Shown: positions 15,488 through 22,840 of the stretch, one piece after another
Layout of the letters: the number at the start of each line of letters is the position of its first letter
Position numbering within the stretch: position 1 is the first letter of the stretch
Notes under the pieces: model-generated
What the model saw: the letters and a program-made list of their open reading frames with translations, nothing else
Databases searched by the model: none
Told to the model about the DNA's origin: nothing
Assembly: GCA_964351655.1 (NCBI GenBank)
Contig: CAYGPD010000032.1
Location: forward strand, 1 to 37,707
Reading direction: 5' to 3'
DNA length: 37,707 nucleotides
Origin: Hirschia sp964351655
GTDB lineage: Bacteria; Pseudomonadota; Alphaproteobacteria; Caulobacterales; Hyphomonadaceae
Translations under genes and position numbers: made by a program

Positions 15488-16162
15488 ATGATAGATACAA
15501 TTTTATTTGACTGTGATGGCGTGTTAATCGACACAGAAATGCTGGCCCTTGATATTGAGGTCAACTTCTTGGCGCAGCACAATTTTTTCTATGATCGTAT
15601 GGATTTTGCACGCGCATTTATTGGCATGGATGGCGTTGCAATGCGCGCCCAAATGGGACGTGATTATTTCGCTCAGCATGAAAACCAAATGCCTAAAAAT
15701 TTATTTGATGATATGTGGGCAGCACGGGATGCACATTTTGCAACCCACCTCACGCCTGTGCCCGATGCAGATTTAAGTTTGCGCGCTTGGAAAGGAAAAA
15801 AAGCTGTCGCCTCCTCCTCTAAAATCCATCACTTAAAAACAAACCTCACCCAAACCGGATTGGCGGACCTAGTCTATCCGAATGTGTTCTCAGCAGATCA
15901 AGTCGCCCGCGGCAAACCTCACCCCGATGTCTTTTTATATGCAGCCACGCAGATTGGCGCGAAACCAGAAAATTGCCTTGTTATCGAAGACAGTATCAAT
16001 GGTGTAAAAGCAGCAATGGCCGCCAATATGAATGTATGGGGATTTATCGGCGGCGGCCATGTCTGGCCAGAATTAGCAGACCAACTCACCGCGATTGGCG
16101 CAAAGAGAATTATCCACTCACACAAAGAATTAGCGCAGGCCCTCACGCAGTTGCAATCATAA
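15488..16162 (+). CDS. HAD-superfamily phosphatase / phosphoglucomutase-like
   Basis: Haloacid-dehalogenase-like hydrolase of 224 residues, of the beta-phosphoglucomutase/phosphatase subgroup with a helical cap. Motif I is LFDCDGVLIDTE (nucleophile Asp8, acid Asp10), motif II the serine-rich VASSSK, motif III KPHPDVF and motif IV IEDSINGVKAA. It should hydrolyse a small phosphorylated metabolite, likely a sugar phosphate; the substrate cannot be read. It lies between flagellin genes and the flaF/flbT pair, so a role in sugar supply for flagellin glycosylation is possible but unproven. A shared terminator follows. Confidence 0.88.
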   Translation: MIDTILFDCDGVLIDTEMLALDIEVNFLAQHNFFYDRMDFARAFIGMDGVAMRAQMGRDYFAQHENQMPKNLFDDMWAARDAHFATHLTPVPDADLSLRAWKGKKAVASSSKIHHLKTNLTQTGLADLVYPNVFSADQVARGKPHPDVFLYAATQIGAKPENCLVIEDSINGVKAAMAANMNVWGFIGGGHVWPELADQLTAIGAKRIIHSHKELAQALTQLQS

Positions 16163-16190
16163 AAAAACGGCAGACGCTGCGTCTGCCGCT
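16161..16190. terminator. Terminator between HAD gene and outer-membrane protein gene
   Basis: Stem CGGCAGACG-CTG-CGTCTGCCG. The minus strand has a run of seven T after the stem, so it ends the minus-strand barrel gene best; it may also serve the plus-strand HAD gene. Confidence 0.88.
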
Positions 16191-16213
16191 TCTTCAAAAT
16201 CTTGTACTCGACC

Positions 16214-16888
16214 CTAGAATTTAAACTTCAACCCTGTCCGGATTGTTGTAAAATCAAGATTGTTGTCGCTTCTAATTCCACCTTGATCCACTGGCGTGTC
16301 AAACTCCACATCATTGGAAATTCTAACTTCTCCAAATGTTGAGATATGCTTACTCAAGCCAAGTTCTACACCCGCACCATACACAAAAGCAGTTTCTTCT
16401 AATTCAACGGATGTGACCGGAGGTGCAAAAGTATAAGATTGGTTTGCATCCCCTTCATATTGCGTCACACCCACCAAACCATACACGCTGAATGTATCAG
16501 TGACTTTTTGTCCAAGGTGTAGATCAACACCATAGCTGTTTTTCAATTCAACTTCACTGACCAAAACATTGTTTAAGTTTTGCGTTTCTGCATTTTCGTC
16601 TGCGTAAAATGCTTCCAACTCAATATAAGAATTTTCAAGCACATCTAAGCGATACCCACCGCCGATATAAACGCTCGCGCCTGTATCTTGATCAGTTGTT
16701 GTCGCGCTTGCGCCACCAGCAGGACCAACATTTGGTTGGTTAGAGCCGGTATTACGGCTTACATCCTGCGTCAAAGTTGTAGAGTTCAAACCTCCAGAAA
16801 TGTAAAAACCACTTTCTGCATGAGCAAGTCCTGTCATCATGGCGCTAGAAGCGAAAAGACATGCAAGTGTACGAATTGAATGTGTCAT
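16214..16888 (-). CDS. Outer-membrane beta-barrel protein (OmpW/OmpA-like barrel)
   Basis: Predicted outer-membrane protein of 224 residues. The start at 16888 has AAGGGG upstream and gives a clean signal peptide cut after AHA (residue 24); the longer frame does not. The mature part has alternating beta strands such as SGFYISGGLN, ASVYIGGGYRLDV, SIYGLVGVTQY-like and FVYGAGVELGLS, and ends in LKFKF, the terminal aromatic signal for barrel insertion. The length suits an eight-stranded barrel. The role is unknown; such proteins often bind surfaces or small hydrophobic molecules. It is monocistronic. Confidence 0.82.
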   Translation of the reverse strand: MTHSIRTLACLFASSAMMTGLAHAESGFYISGGLNSTTLTQDVSRNTGSNQPNVGPAGGASATTTDQDTGASVYIGGGYRLDVLENSYIELEAFYADENAETQNLNNVLVSEVELKNSYGVDLHLGQKVTDTFSVYGLVGVTQYEGDANQSYTFAPPVTSVELEETAFVYGAGVELGLSKHISTFGEVRISNDVEFDTPVDQGGIRSDNNLDFTTIRTGLKFKF

Positions 16889-17042
16889 GGAAACCCCTTT
16901 TAAATACACATCGCCTCACTGGGCGTGGTCGAATAAAAAGGTATTTAGCGATCACTAGGAACTGAACTTAACGACAGAAATCCCACACAAAAAATCTCAA
17001 TGTTTTGATTAATAATAAATTTTTTGTGTAGTCAGTTTGATC

Positions 17043-17118
17043 TATGTAGTGGAGCGTGGCTCAACAATACATAACGTCCATTATGAAAAGCGCCCCAACC
17101 CGTCTCACGCTCTACATA
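17043..17118. other. Imperfect inverted repeat downstream of flaF
   Basis: TATGTAG-TGG-AGCGTG (17043-17058) and CACGCTCTACATA (17106-17118) pair over 13 bases with a three-base bulge, around a 47-base interior. It starts about 20 bp after the flaF stop on the minus strand and has no T-run, so it may be a 3'-end structure or a small RNA element. Confidence 0.4.
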
Positions 17119-17136
17119 ACGATGTCTATTCACTTG

Positions 17137-17532
17137 TTAGGCGGCGGCAGTGGAGCCGTTTGCTTCAGGTTGTGCTTGGCCTTTAGCGGCAGCAAGCCCC
17201 TGCATGATATTGCGATTAATATCTATCAAAGTTTCAATCTCAGCACGATTGCGTGATGCTTCGGATGTGTGACGTCCCACAAAAAGCGACAACGAAATTA
17301 TACCTGCACGTAATTCATCAGGCAAACTATTGCCCGGTTGTGCGCAGTCCATTGCCATCGCATTCCAGACGCGACGGTTTTTATCGAGCGCAGCCATAAC
17401 TGTCCCAAACGCAAATTTATCAGCTTTTTGCGCTTCCATAAGGTCACGCGTCACCTCAGCAAATAACCGAAACTCCACGTCACGTGGGTCAGCGGTTCTA
17501 TTGGCTGTCTTTTGGTAGGCTTGAATTGACAT
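17137..17532 (-). CDS. flaF: Flagellar protein FlaF
   Basis: FlaF family, 131 residues, starting MSIQAYQKTA as its relatives do. In Caulobacter, FlaF is a small cytoplasmic protein that binds flagellin and is needed for its secretion and for normal flagellin translation, working against FlbT. The body is helical and charged (about residues 15-105), and the tail is Ala/Gly/Gln-rich. It overlaps the end of flbT by 35 bp and has GAGGAAG before its ATG inside flbT, so it is translationally linked to it. It is convergent with no gene; the next downstream is the outer-membrane protein, with an imperfect inverted repeat between them. Confidence 0.92.
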   Translation of the reverse strand: MSIQAYQKTANRTADPRDVEFRLFAEVTRDLMEAQKADKFAFGTVMAALDKNRRVWNAMAMDCAQPGNSLPDELRAGIISLSLFVGRHTSEASRNRAEIETLIDINRNIMQGLAAAKGQAQPEANGSTAAA

Positions 17533-17920
17533 TACCCAGAACTTCCTCTTCGTACGCGATCAATTTACGGCAACGCCCTAGCGCGCGGTAATAATCGCCA
17601 CCCATCACATCGCGCGAAAGAGAAACGCATTCTTTTAGTACATCTGCATTGGAGATAGCAGACATAAATTCAGTAATACGCAGGACAAATTCCTCATAAT
17701 GCTGGCCACCGGGCGCGCCACCATCCAAGTACATCAACATCACAGGGAAGTAGATGTGTGCGGCGGGTGTTTTCACGTCCTCTGGCTGCATGATATCTTT
17801 TTCACGCAGGACCGAGGCCTTATTTTGCAAGAGCATAACGCACCGACGATCACCGTTTTGGAGCACTGCGCCGTTCACGACGAATTTCTCTTGCGGTTTC
17901 AACGAAAGCTTTAGTGGCAT
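17498..17920 (-). CDS. flbT: Flagellin-mRNA regulator FlbT
   Basis: FlbT family, 140 residues, with the typical start MPLKLSLKPQEKFVVNGAV and the conserved middle (RCVMLLQNKASVLREKDIM, AHIYFPVMLMYL). In Caulobacter it binds the 5' leader of flagellin mRNA and stops translation until the hook is complete. Its likely targets are the structured leaders of flagellins A-C at 12434-15199, only a few kilobases away. It is the first gene of the flbT-flaF pair, divergent from the FlmG-like gene with 201 bp between. I found no sigma-54 promoter upstream, so it may be expressed earlier than the flagellins. Confidence 0.93.
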   Translation of the reverse strand: MPLKLSLKPQEKFVVNGAVLQNGDRRCVMLLQNKASVLREKDIMQPEDVKTPAAHIYFPVMLMYLDGGAPGGQHYEEFVLRITEFMSAISNADVLKECVSLSRDVMGGDYYRALGRCRKLIAYEEEVLGNVNSSLPKDSQ

Positions 17921-18121
17921 GTTCTCTGGCCTCGAATTTATGGCGTTTCTCGCCTTAGACCTCCCACACTAACCTGCGTTTATTAACGACTGATTTAGCG
18001 ATTCGCAAAACCGTGGTTTCCAATTTGTTAAAACCAATCTGGCAAAACCTATCTATCTCTTCAACGCGCCCCATTTATAACGATTGGGAGACGTTGCACG
18101 ACGTTTTTAAAGGCAAAAAAT

Positions 18122-19873
18122 ATGAGCGAGATTGCAAAAAATAGTGGTTCACCCGAAGGAGCCGTGGGCGACATCATGTCATCCAAAGCCATTTCTGATG
18201 CCAGCAGTCTCAGTATCAATGCAGCCTCCCCCAAGATAAAAAAGCTACGCAAACATTGCCGAAAATCTGCTCAACTTCTTGGACAAGAACAATACGCTGA
18301 AGCAGCCAAAGAAGCGCTAGCAGCGCTTGATATTAATGAAAAGGACTCCCTCGCCAATCATGTTGCTGCAATCGCGATGGACCGATTAGATCGCTTTGAT
18401 GTTGCCCTTCAACTCTATAATCGAGCAATCCAAGCTGAACCTCAAAATGCTGAAATCTACCGCAATGTTGGCTTGATGGCGTGGCGCATGAATAAGCTTG
18501 ATGTCGCTGAACAGTTTTTCCGTCTTGAAGGTCAGGTTGCGCCTGATTCATGGCAACCCAAAAACAATTTAGGAAACGTATTGCGCGATAAGAGTCAGCT
18601 TGATGATTCTATCGAATTATTGCGTGCCGCACTTTATCAACACCCAGAAATACCCGAATTATGGACAGCCATTGGCTCAACCGCAATTTATCAATTGCAG
18701 ACAGATGAAGCTATTCAGTTTCATTCAGAAGCTGTCCGCCTTGATCCCAATAATGCCAAAGCACACCACAATCTGGGCTTTACCCACCTCACCGACAAAG
18801 ACCCTGCACAAGCAATTATCCATTTCGATGATGCGCTCAAACTACATAAGCCAAACTCCTTTGATGCTGTTGCAAGTTTGAATGCACGTTCAAATGCCCT
18901 TCTGGCTGTCGGCAGATTGGAAGAAGGCTGGAAAGAATACGAAGTGCGTCACAACAAACACGCGCCAGACTTTACACAATTTTTGATGTCCATGCCCCTT
19001 TGGGAAAATCAAGATATTAAGGGTAAGAGGCTCCTCCTTGTGGGTGAACAAGGGCTAGGTGATGAGGTTCTCTTCTCGTCTGTCCTAAATGATGTCATAG
19101 AACTTCTAGGGCCAGATGGGCAATTAGGGGTCGCCGTCGAGCGTCGACTCGTTCCCTTATTCAAACGCTCTTTTCCACGTGCAGAAATAATGTCTCATAA
19201 AACTGGGAAACCTGACGGCATTCAAAAGCGCGCTGTGGTAGAGCAAGAACAAGCTGACACGTATGATTATTGGGCTCCCCTTGGTGGCCCGCTTAAACAT
19301 CTTCGCAATGATATCGCAGCTTTCAAACAGCCGAGTGATGGCTTTTTAGTGCCAGATCCGGAGCGCGTTGCTCATTGGAAGCGTGAATTGGAAAAACTCC
19401 CTCCTGGACGCAAAGCGGGCATTTTGTGGAAATCGGGTGTGATGGACGTTAAACGCGGGCGCAGCTTTGCAGGATTTGAATCTTGGAAGCCGATCCTTAA
19501 AACCCCCAATATCACTTGGATTAAACTTCAATACGGCGATGCTGACGCCGATGTTGAAATGGCAAAAAACAAATTTGGGATCGATATTCATACCCTTCCC
19601 GGCATCGATCTCAAACAAGATCTTGATGATATTTCAGCATTGAGCAAAGCACTTGATCTTGTGGTTGGCCCGATGAACGCCACAACCAACCTTGCAGGCG
19701 CAGTCGGCACCCCTTTCTGGCTGCTATGGCCTCAAACTGTATGGACGCAGCTGGGGACGAAACAAATGCCTTGGTATCCCAACACGCGCACCTACTCGCC
19801 AGAGCAACTAAAGAACTGGGGGCCTGCTATTTCTCAACTCGCGAAAGATCTTGCCGAAGACGTTAAAACATAA
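18122..19873 (+). CDS. flmG: TPR-containing flagellin glycosyltransferase (FlmG-like)
   Basis: Protein of 583 residues. The N-terminal half (about 45-290) holds a run of tetratricopeptide repeats, with motifs such as AEIYRNVGLMAWRMNKLDVA and AKAHHNLGFTHLTDKDPAQA. The C-terminal half (about 310-580) is a GT-B-like glycosyltransferase domain (KGKRLLLVGEQGLGDEVLFSS, then DLVVGPMNATTNLAGAVGTPFW). This architecture and its place beside flbT-flaF match Caulobacter FlmG (formerly FlbA), in which the TPR part grips flagellins and the other part attaches pseudaminic acid to Ser/Thr. The Ser/Thr-rich centres of flagellins A-C would be the acceptors. No sugar-biosynthesis genes lie in the window. Identification rests on architecture and context, not on a search. 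Confidence 0.83.
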   Translation: MSEIAKNSGSPEGAVGDIMSSKAISDASSLSINAASPKIKKLRKHCRKSAQLLGQEQYAEAAKEALAALDINEKDSLANHVAAIAMDRLDRFDVALQLYNRAIQAEPQNAEIYRNVGLMAWRMNKLDVAEQFFRLEGQVAPDSWQPKNNLGNVLRDKSQLDDSIELLRAALYQHPEIPELWTAIGSTAIYQLQTDEAIQFHSEAVRLDPNNAKAHHNLGFTHLTDKDPAQAIIHFDDALKLHKPNSFDAVASLNARSNALLAVGRLEEGWKEYEVRHNKHAPDFTQFLMSMPLWENQDIKGKRLLLVGEQGLGDEVLFSSVLNDVIELLGPDGQLGVAVERRLVPLFKRSFPRAEIMSHKTGKPDGIQKRAVVEQEQADTYDYWAPLGGPLKHLRNDIAAFKQPSDGFLVPDPERVAHWKRELEKLPPGRKAGILWKSGVMDVKRGRSFAGFESWKPILKTPNITWIKLQYGDADADVEMAKNKFGIDIHTLPGIDLKQDLDDISALSKALDLVVGPMNATTNLAGAVGTPFWLLWPQTVWTQLGTKQMPWYPNTRTYSPEQLKNWGPAISQLAKDLAEDVKT

Positions 19874-19886
19874 CGATTACAAGTAC

Positions 19887-19914
19887 AAAAAAAGCAGCCC
19901 GAAAGCTGCTTTTT
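19887..19914. terminator. Bidirectional terminator
   Basis: AAAAAGCAGC stem with GCTGCTTTTT around a short CCGAAA loop, with T-runs on both strands. It lies between the convergent flmG-like and ferredoxin genes. Confidence 0.9.
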
Positions 19915-19940
19915 CTAATCTTACTTTCAGTCGATAAAAC

Positions 19941-20261
19941 CTAAGCTTGGCTTTCCGGCATACGCACGATCAGGCCGTCTAAATCATCTTTTACAGTAAT
20001 CTGGCATGACAAACGTGAGTTACTCTCAACATTCTCGGCAAAATCAAGCATGGATTGCTCCATGTCGTTTGGTTTGCCCACTTTGTCCATAAACGCATTA
20101 TCGACATAAACGTGACATGTCGCACATGCACATGCACCGCCACAATCCGCATCAATGCCCGGAATGCTGTCACGAATTGCAGCTTCCATCACAGACGCGC
20201 CGTTTTTCGCCTCAACGGAGTGTTCTGTTCCGTCAAATTCTACAAATGTAATTTTAGCCAT
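19941..20261 (-). CDS. 2Fe-2S ferredoxin, adrenodoxin/putidaredoxin type
   Basis: Small electron carrier of 106 residues with cysteines at 40, 46, 49 and 86 in the C-x5-C-x2-C...C order that binds a 2Fe-2S cluster; Cys44 is an extra. The FVEFDGTEHSVEA start and the DADCGGACACATCHVYV loop are typical of the adrenodoxin branch, which in bacteria serves iron-sulphur cluster assembly or cytochrome P450 and haem pathways. No partner reductase is adjacent, so the partner is unknown. It is transcribed alone, divergent from the tsaE operon. Confidence 0.93.
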   Translation of the reverse strand: MAKITFVEFDGTEHSVEAKNGASVMEAAIRDSIPGIDADCGGACACATCHVYVDNAFMDKVGKPNDMEQSMLDFAENVESNSRLSCQITVKDDLDGLIVRMPESQA

Positions 20262-20544
20262 TGATGCTCATTCTCTCAATTTTCAGATGCCTAACCTATA
20301 CCACCTTTAAATGATATACCATTAAGCGGTATCACTTTTCCTAAGCTGTTTGCTAGGAAGTTGCCACTTAGGCAAGATGTAAGCAGTAGATTTCCAAATG
20401 CCAACATTTCTTTTCAAAAAGCATTTTACTGCTTTCCATTACGATTGAACCGCTCAAATAGCTTGTATCGGTGCGCGTCCTTTGTCATCAAGGTTAACTA
20501 TGATTACCTGATTATTTTCTAGATATAACCAAAGTCGCTTCTCA
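20262..20544. other. Divergent promoter region, ferredoxin / tsaE
   Basis: 283 bp, AT-rich, no gene. Weak inverted repeats are present: TGATATACC/GGTATCA (20312-20334) and CCTAAG/CTTAGG (about 20339-20372). No clear promoter boxes can be assigned by eye. Confidence 0.5.
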
Positions 20545-21015
20545 ATGCCTGATGACGCCAACAGCAAAAAATTCTCACTCAAAAGCGAAGCAGATACATT
20601 TGCCCTCGCGCAATCACTTGCCCCCATCCTCCGCGTTAGCGATGTCATCGCCCTTTATGGAGATTTAGGTGCAGGAAAAACAACATTTGCACGCGCACTC
20701 ATCCGCACCCTTTTAAGCGAAGCGCAAATGGATGTGCCCAGTCCTACTTTCACAATCGTCCAAACCTATGATGCCCCGCAATTTCCTATCTGGCATTTTG
20801 ATATGTATCGCATTGAAGATGAAAGTGAGCTGGATGAACTTGGCCTAGATGAAACAATTGATGGTCTCACTCTCATTGAATGGCCATCCCGTATGGGCGA
20901 ACAGTTGCCCACCTACCGCCTTGATATCACCTTAGACTTAGACGCCACTGGCCGAAGCGCCACCCTAACAGGGCATGGCGAAGATTGGATAAAACGTCTT
21001 GCAAACTTCTCCTGA
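20545..21015 (+). CDS. tsaE: tRNA t6A biosynthesis ATPase TsaE
   Basis: ATPase of 156 residues that acts with TsaB and TsaD in making threonylcarbamoyl-adenosine at position 37 of ANN-decoding tRNAs. The Walker A motif GDLGAGKTT lies at 39-47, followed by the family segments VPSPTFTIVQTY, WHFDMYRIEDESELDELGLDE and LIEWPSRMGEQLP. Length matches the family. It is the first gene of a tight operon: the next gene starts inside its last codons. The coupling with amgK and murU is a recurrent alphaproteobacterial arrangement. Confidence 0.95.
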   Translation: MPDDANSKKFSLKSEADTFALAQSLAPILRVSDVIALYGDLGAGKTTFARALIRTLLSEAQMDVPSPTFTIVQTYDAPQFPIWHFDMYRIEDESELDELGLDETIDGLTLIEWPSRMGEQLPTYRLDITLDLDATGRSATLTGHGEDWIKRLANFS

Positions 21016-22117
21016 TACAGCCCGCGAACAGCAACGTCTCGCCTTTCTTTCTGCCAATGGACTGGGAGATGCCATACGCACGCCTCTAGCTGCGGATGCA
21101 TCAACGCGTCGGTATGAACGTCTTACGCCGCGTGACGGCTCTGCCAATATCATGTTTATGGATGCCCCTATTTTGGCAGAAGGCGCGCCTTGCCCCGTAG
21201 ATGCTGATGAAGATACACGCAATGCAATGGGGTGGAACGCTCAATCTCGCTTAGCTGCAAGCCGCGTTGAAGCTTTTGTCGCTGTCGCGGCACACCTTCA
21301 AGCAATTGGGCTATCAGCGCCCCAAGTTTTAGCTTTTGATTTGCAACACGGCTTTGCCCTGCTTGAAGATATGGGCGATGCCATTTTTGCACGCGTCATT
21401 GAGCAAGGCGAAAGCGAACCTCGCCTTTATGCAGCAGCTGCAAAAGCACTAGCAATTGTGCACCAAATTCCAGTTGCCCCCTCATTACCCGTTGGCGACA
21501 CACAATGGCCAATCCTCGATTTTGACCGTCTGGCCTTAGCTGTAAACGCAGACCTATTTGTCGATTGGATGCCTCAGTACGACCCGCACACACGCGTATC
21601 TGCATCTGACCGAAGCGCTTGGAATGATGCGCGTGATGATTTGATTGCCCAAGCCCTCACCTTTCCGCGATCTTTGATCCTTCGTGACTATCATGCAGAG
21701 AATTTAATCTGGTTACCAGACCGCACCGGCGCAAAACAAGTTGGATTGTTAGACTTTCAAGACGCTGTCATGGGATGGGGTGAATGGGATTTTGCTATGC
21801 TGCTGCAAGACGCCCGACGCAATGTCACCAAAACAGCAAGCGAAGCTGCTATTATTGCTTATCTTGATGAAACAGGCGGTTCCCGTGACGTTTTCGATAA
21901 GCGGCTGGCTGTCTTGGGTGCCCTCAATGCTTTGCGGGTTGCCGGCGTATTTGCGCGCCTCGTCAAGCGAGATAGCAAACCAAAATATAATGATTTCCAA
22001 CCGCGTCAGCTAAAATTGCTCTCGCAAAATCTGCAACATCCTGCATTATCAAAAATGCACGCTGTGTTTAAAACAATAGCGCCACATATATTGGAACTCA
22101 GTTCTGGGGGGAATTAG
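20999..22117 (+). CDS. amgK: Amino-sugar kinase AmgK (N-acetylmuramate/N-acetylglucosamine kinase)
   Basis: Phosphotransferase of 372 residues in the aminoglycoside-phosphotransferase fold. In Pseudomonas and Caulobacter the homologue phosphorylates MurNAc at C1 in a salvage route that lets cells bypass fosfomycin. The catalytic loop is ILRDYHAENLIW (Asp230, Asn235) and the metal-binding DFQDA has Asp252. The start is TTG at 20999: an in-frame stop at 20990-20992 excludes anything earlier, and no ATG or GTG follows in the next conserved stretch. It overlaps tsaE by 17 bp and is followed after three bases by murU, its pathway partner. Confidence 0.9.
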   Translation: MQTSPDTAREQQRLAFLSANGLGDAIRTPLAADASTRRYERLTPRDGSANIMFMDAPILAEGAPCPVDADEDTRNAMGWNAQSRLAASRVEAFVAVAAHLQAIGLSAPQVLAFDLQHGFALLEDMGDAIFARVIEQGESEPRLYAAAAKALAIVHQIPVAPSLPVGDTQWPILDFDRLALAVNADLFVDWMPQYDPHTRVSASDRSAWNDARDDLIAQALTFPRSLILRDYHAENLIWLPDRTGAKQVGLLDFQDAVMGWGEWDFAMLLQDARRNVTKTASEAAIIAYLDETGGSRDVFDKRLAVLGALNALRVAGVFARLVKRDSKPKYNDFQPRQLKLLSQNLQHPALSKMHAVFKTIAPHILELSSGGN

Positions 22118-22120
22118 GCC

Positions 22121-22837
22121 ATGACGATCAAGACTGCCATGCTGATGGCTGCCGGCAAAGGCACCCGCATGCGCCCCCTCACCGATACTTGCCCTAAACC
22201 GCTCATCAAAGTGGCAGGCAAAAGTTTGATTGATCACACGCTTGATAATCTCATATCCGCAGGCATAGAGCGTGCCGTCATTAATGTGCACTACCTCGCA
22301 GACCAAGTAGAGACGCATTTTAAAAACCGCACCGATATTGAAATTCTCATTTCAGATGAACGCAACGAACTTCTAGAAACAGGCGGCGGTGTCGTGAAGG
22401 CACGCCCCCTGCTTGGCGATGACCCTGTGCTCATTTGTAATACAGATGCTTTCTGGCTCAATGATAGCGGCGCGACAATTCACAGCCTGATCAACGCCTA
22501 TAATCCCGCTCAAATGGATAGCTTATTGCTGTTAGCTAAGCGCGATCATTCAATGGGATATCACGGCAAGGGTGACTTTGACCTAGCTGACACGGGCGAA
22601 CTTATCCGACGAGGCGATGCACCTTCTGCACCTTATGTCTTTGCTGGCATGTATGCATTTAATCCCAAAACAATTTCCCATATGGAAACGGCCTGCTTCT
22701 CTGCCAATGTGTATTGGAATGAAAGCGCTGCGAAAAATCGCCTTTTTGGGCATATCATGGCTCCATTTTGGATGCATGTCGGCGATCCAGACGCACGAGA
22801 TGAAGCAGAAAAATTAATCCAAGAAGGCAAGGCATAG
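22121..22837 (+). CDS. murU: N-acetylmuramate-1-phosphate uridylyltransferase MurU
   Basis: Nucleotidyltransferase of 238 residues that makes UDP-MurNAc from MurNAc-1-phosphate and UTP, the step after AmgK in peptidoglycan recycling. The signature AAGKGTRMRPLTDTCPKPLI spans about residues 10-29; a substrate/metal region GDDPVLICNTDAFW follows. A ribosome site GGGGGG overlaps the end of amgK. Three bases separate it from amgK and three from addB, so the whole block is one operon. The alternative of a general sugar-nucleotide transferase is made unlikely by the amgK neighbour. Confidence 0.92.
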   Translation: MTIKTAMLMAAGKGTRMRPLTDTCPKPLIKVAGKSLIDHTLDNLISAGIERAVINVHYLADQVETHFKNRTDIEILISDERNELLETGGGVVKARPLLGDDPVLICNTDAFWLNDSGATIHSLINAYNPAQMDSLLLLAKRDHSMGYHGKGDFDLADTGELIRRGDAPSAPYVFAGMYAFNPKTISHMETACFSANVYWNESAAKNRLFGHIMAPFWMHVGDPDARDEAEKLIQEGKA

Positions 22838-22840
22838 CAC

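Noticed and set aside
17041..17120. Possible tRNA-like fold after flaF
   Set aside because: The outer stem resembles an acceptor stem, but no D, anticodon or T arms can be drawn.
17921..18121. Sigma-54 promoter for flbT or the FlmG-like gene
   Set aside because: No GG-N10-GC arrangement of adequate quality on either strand.
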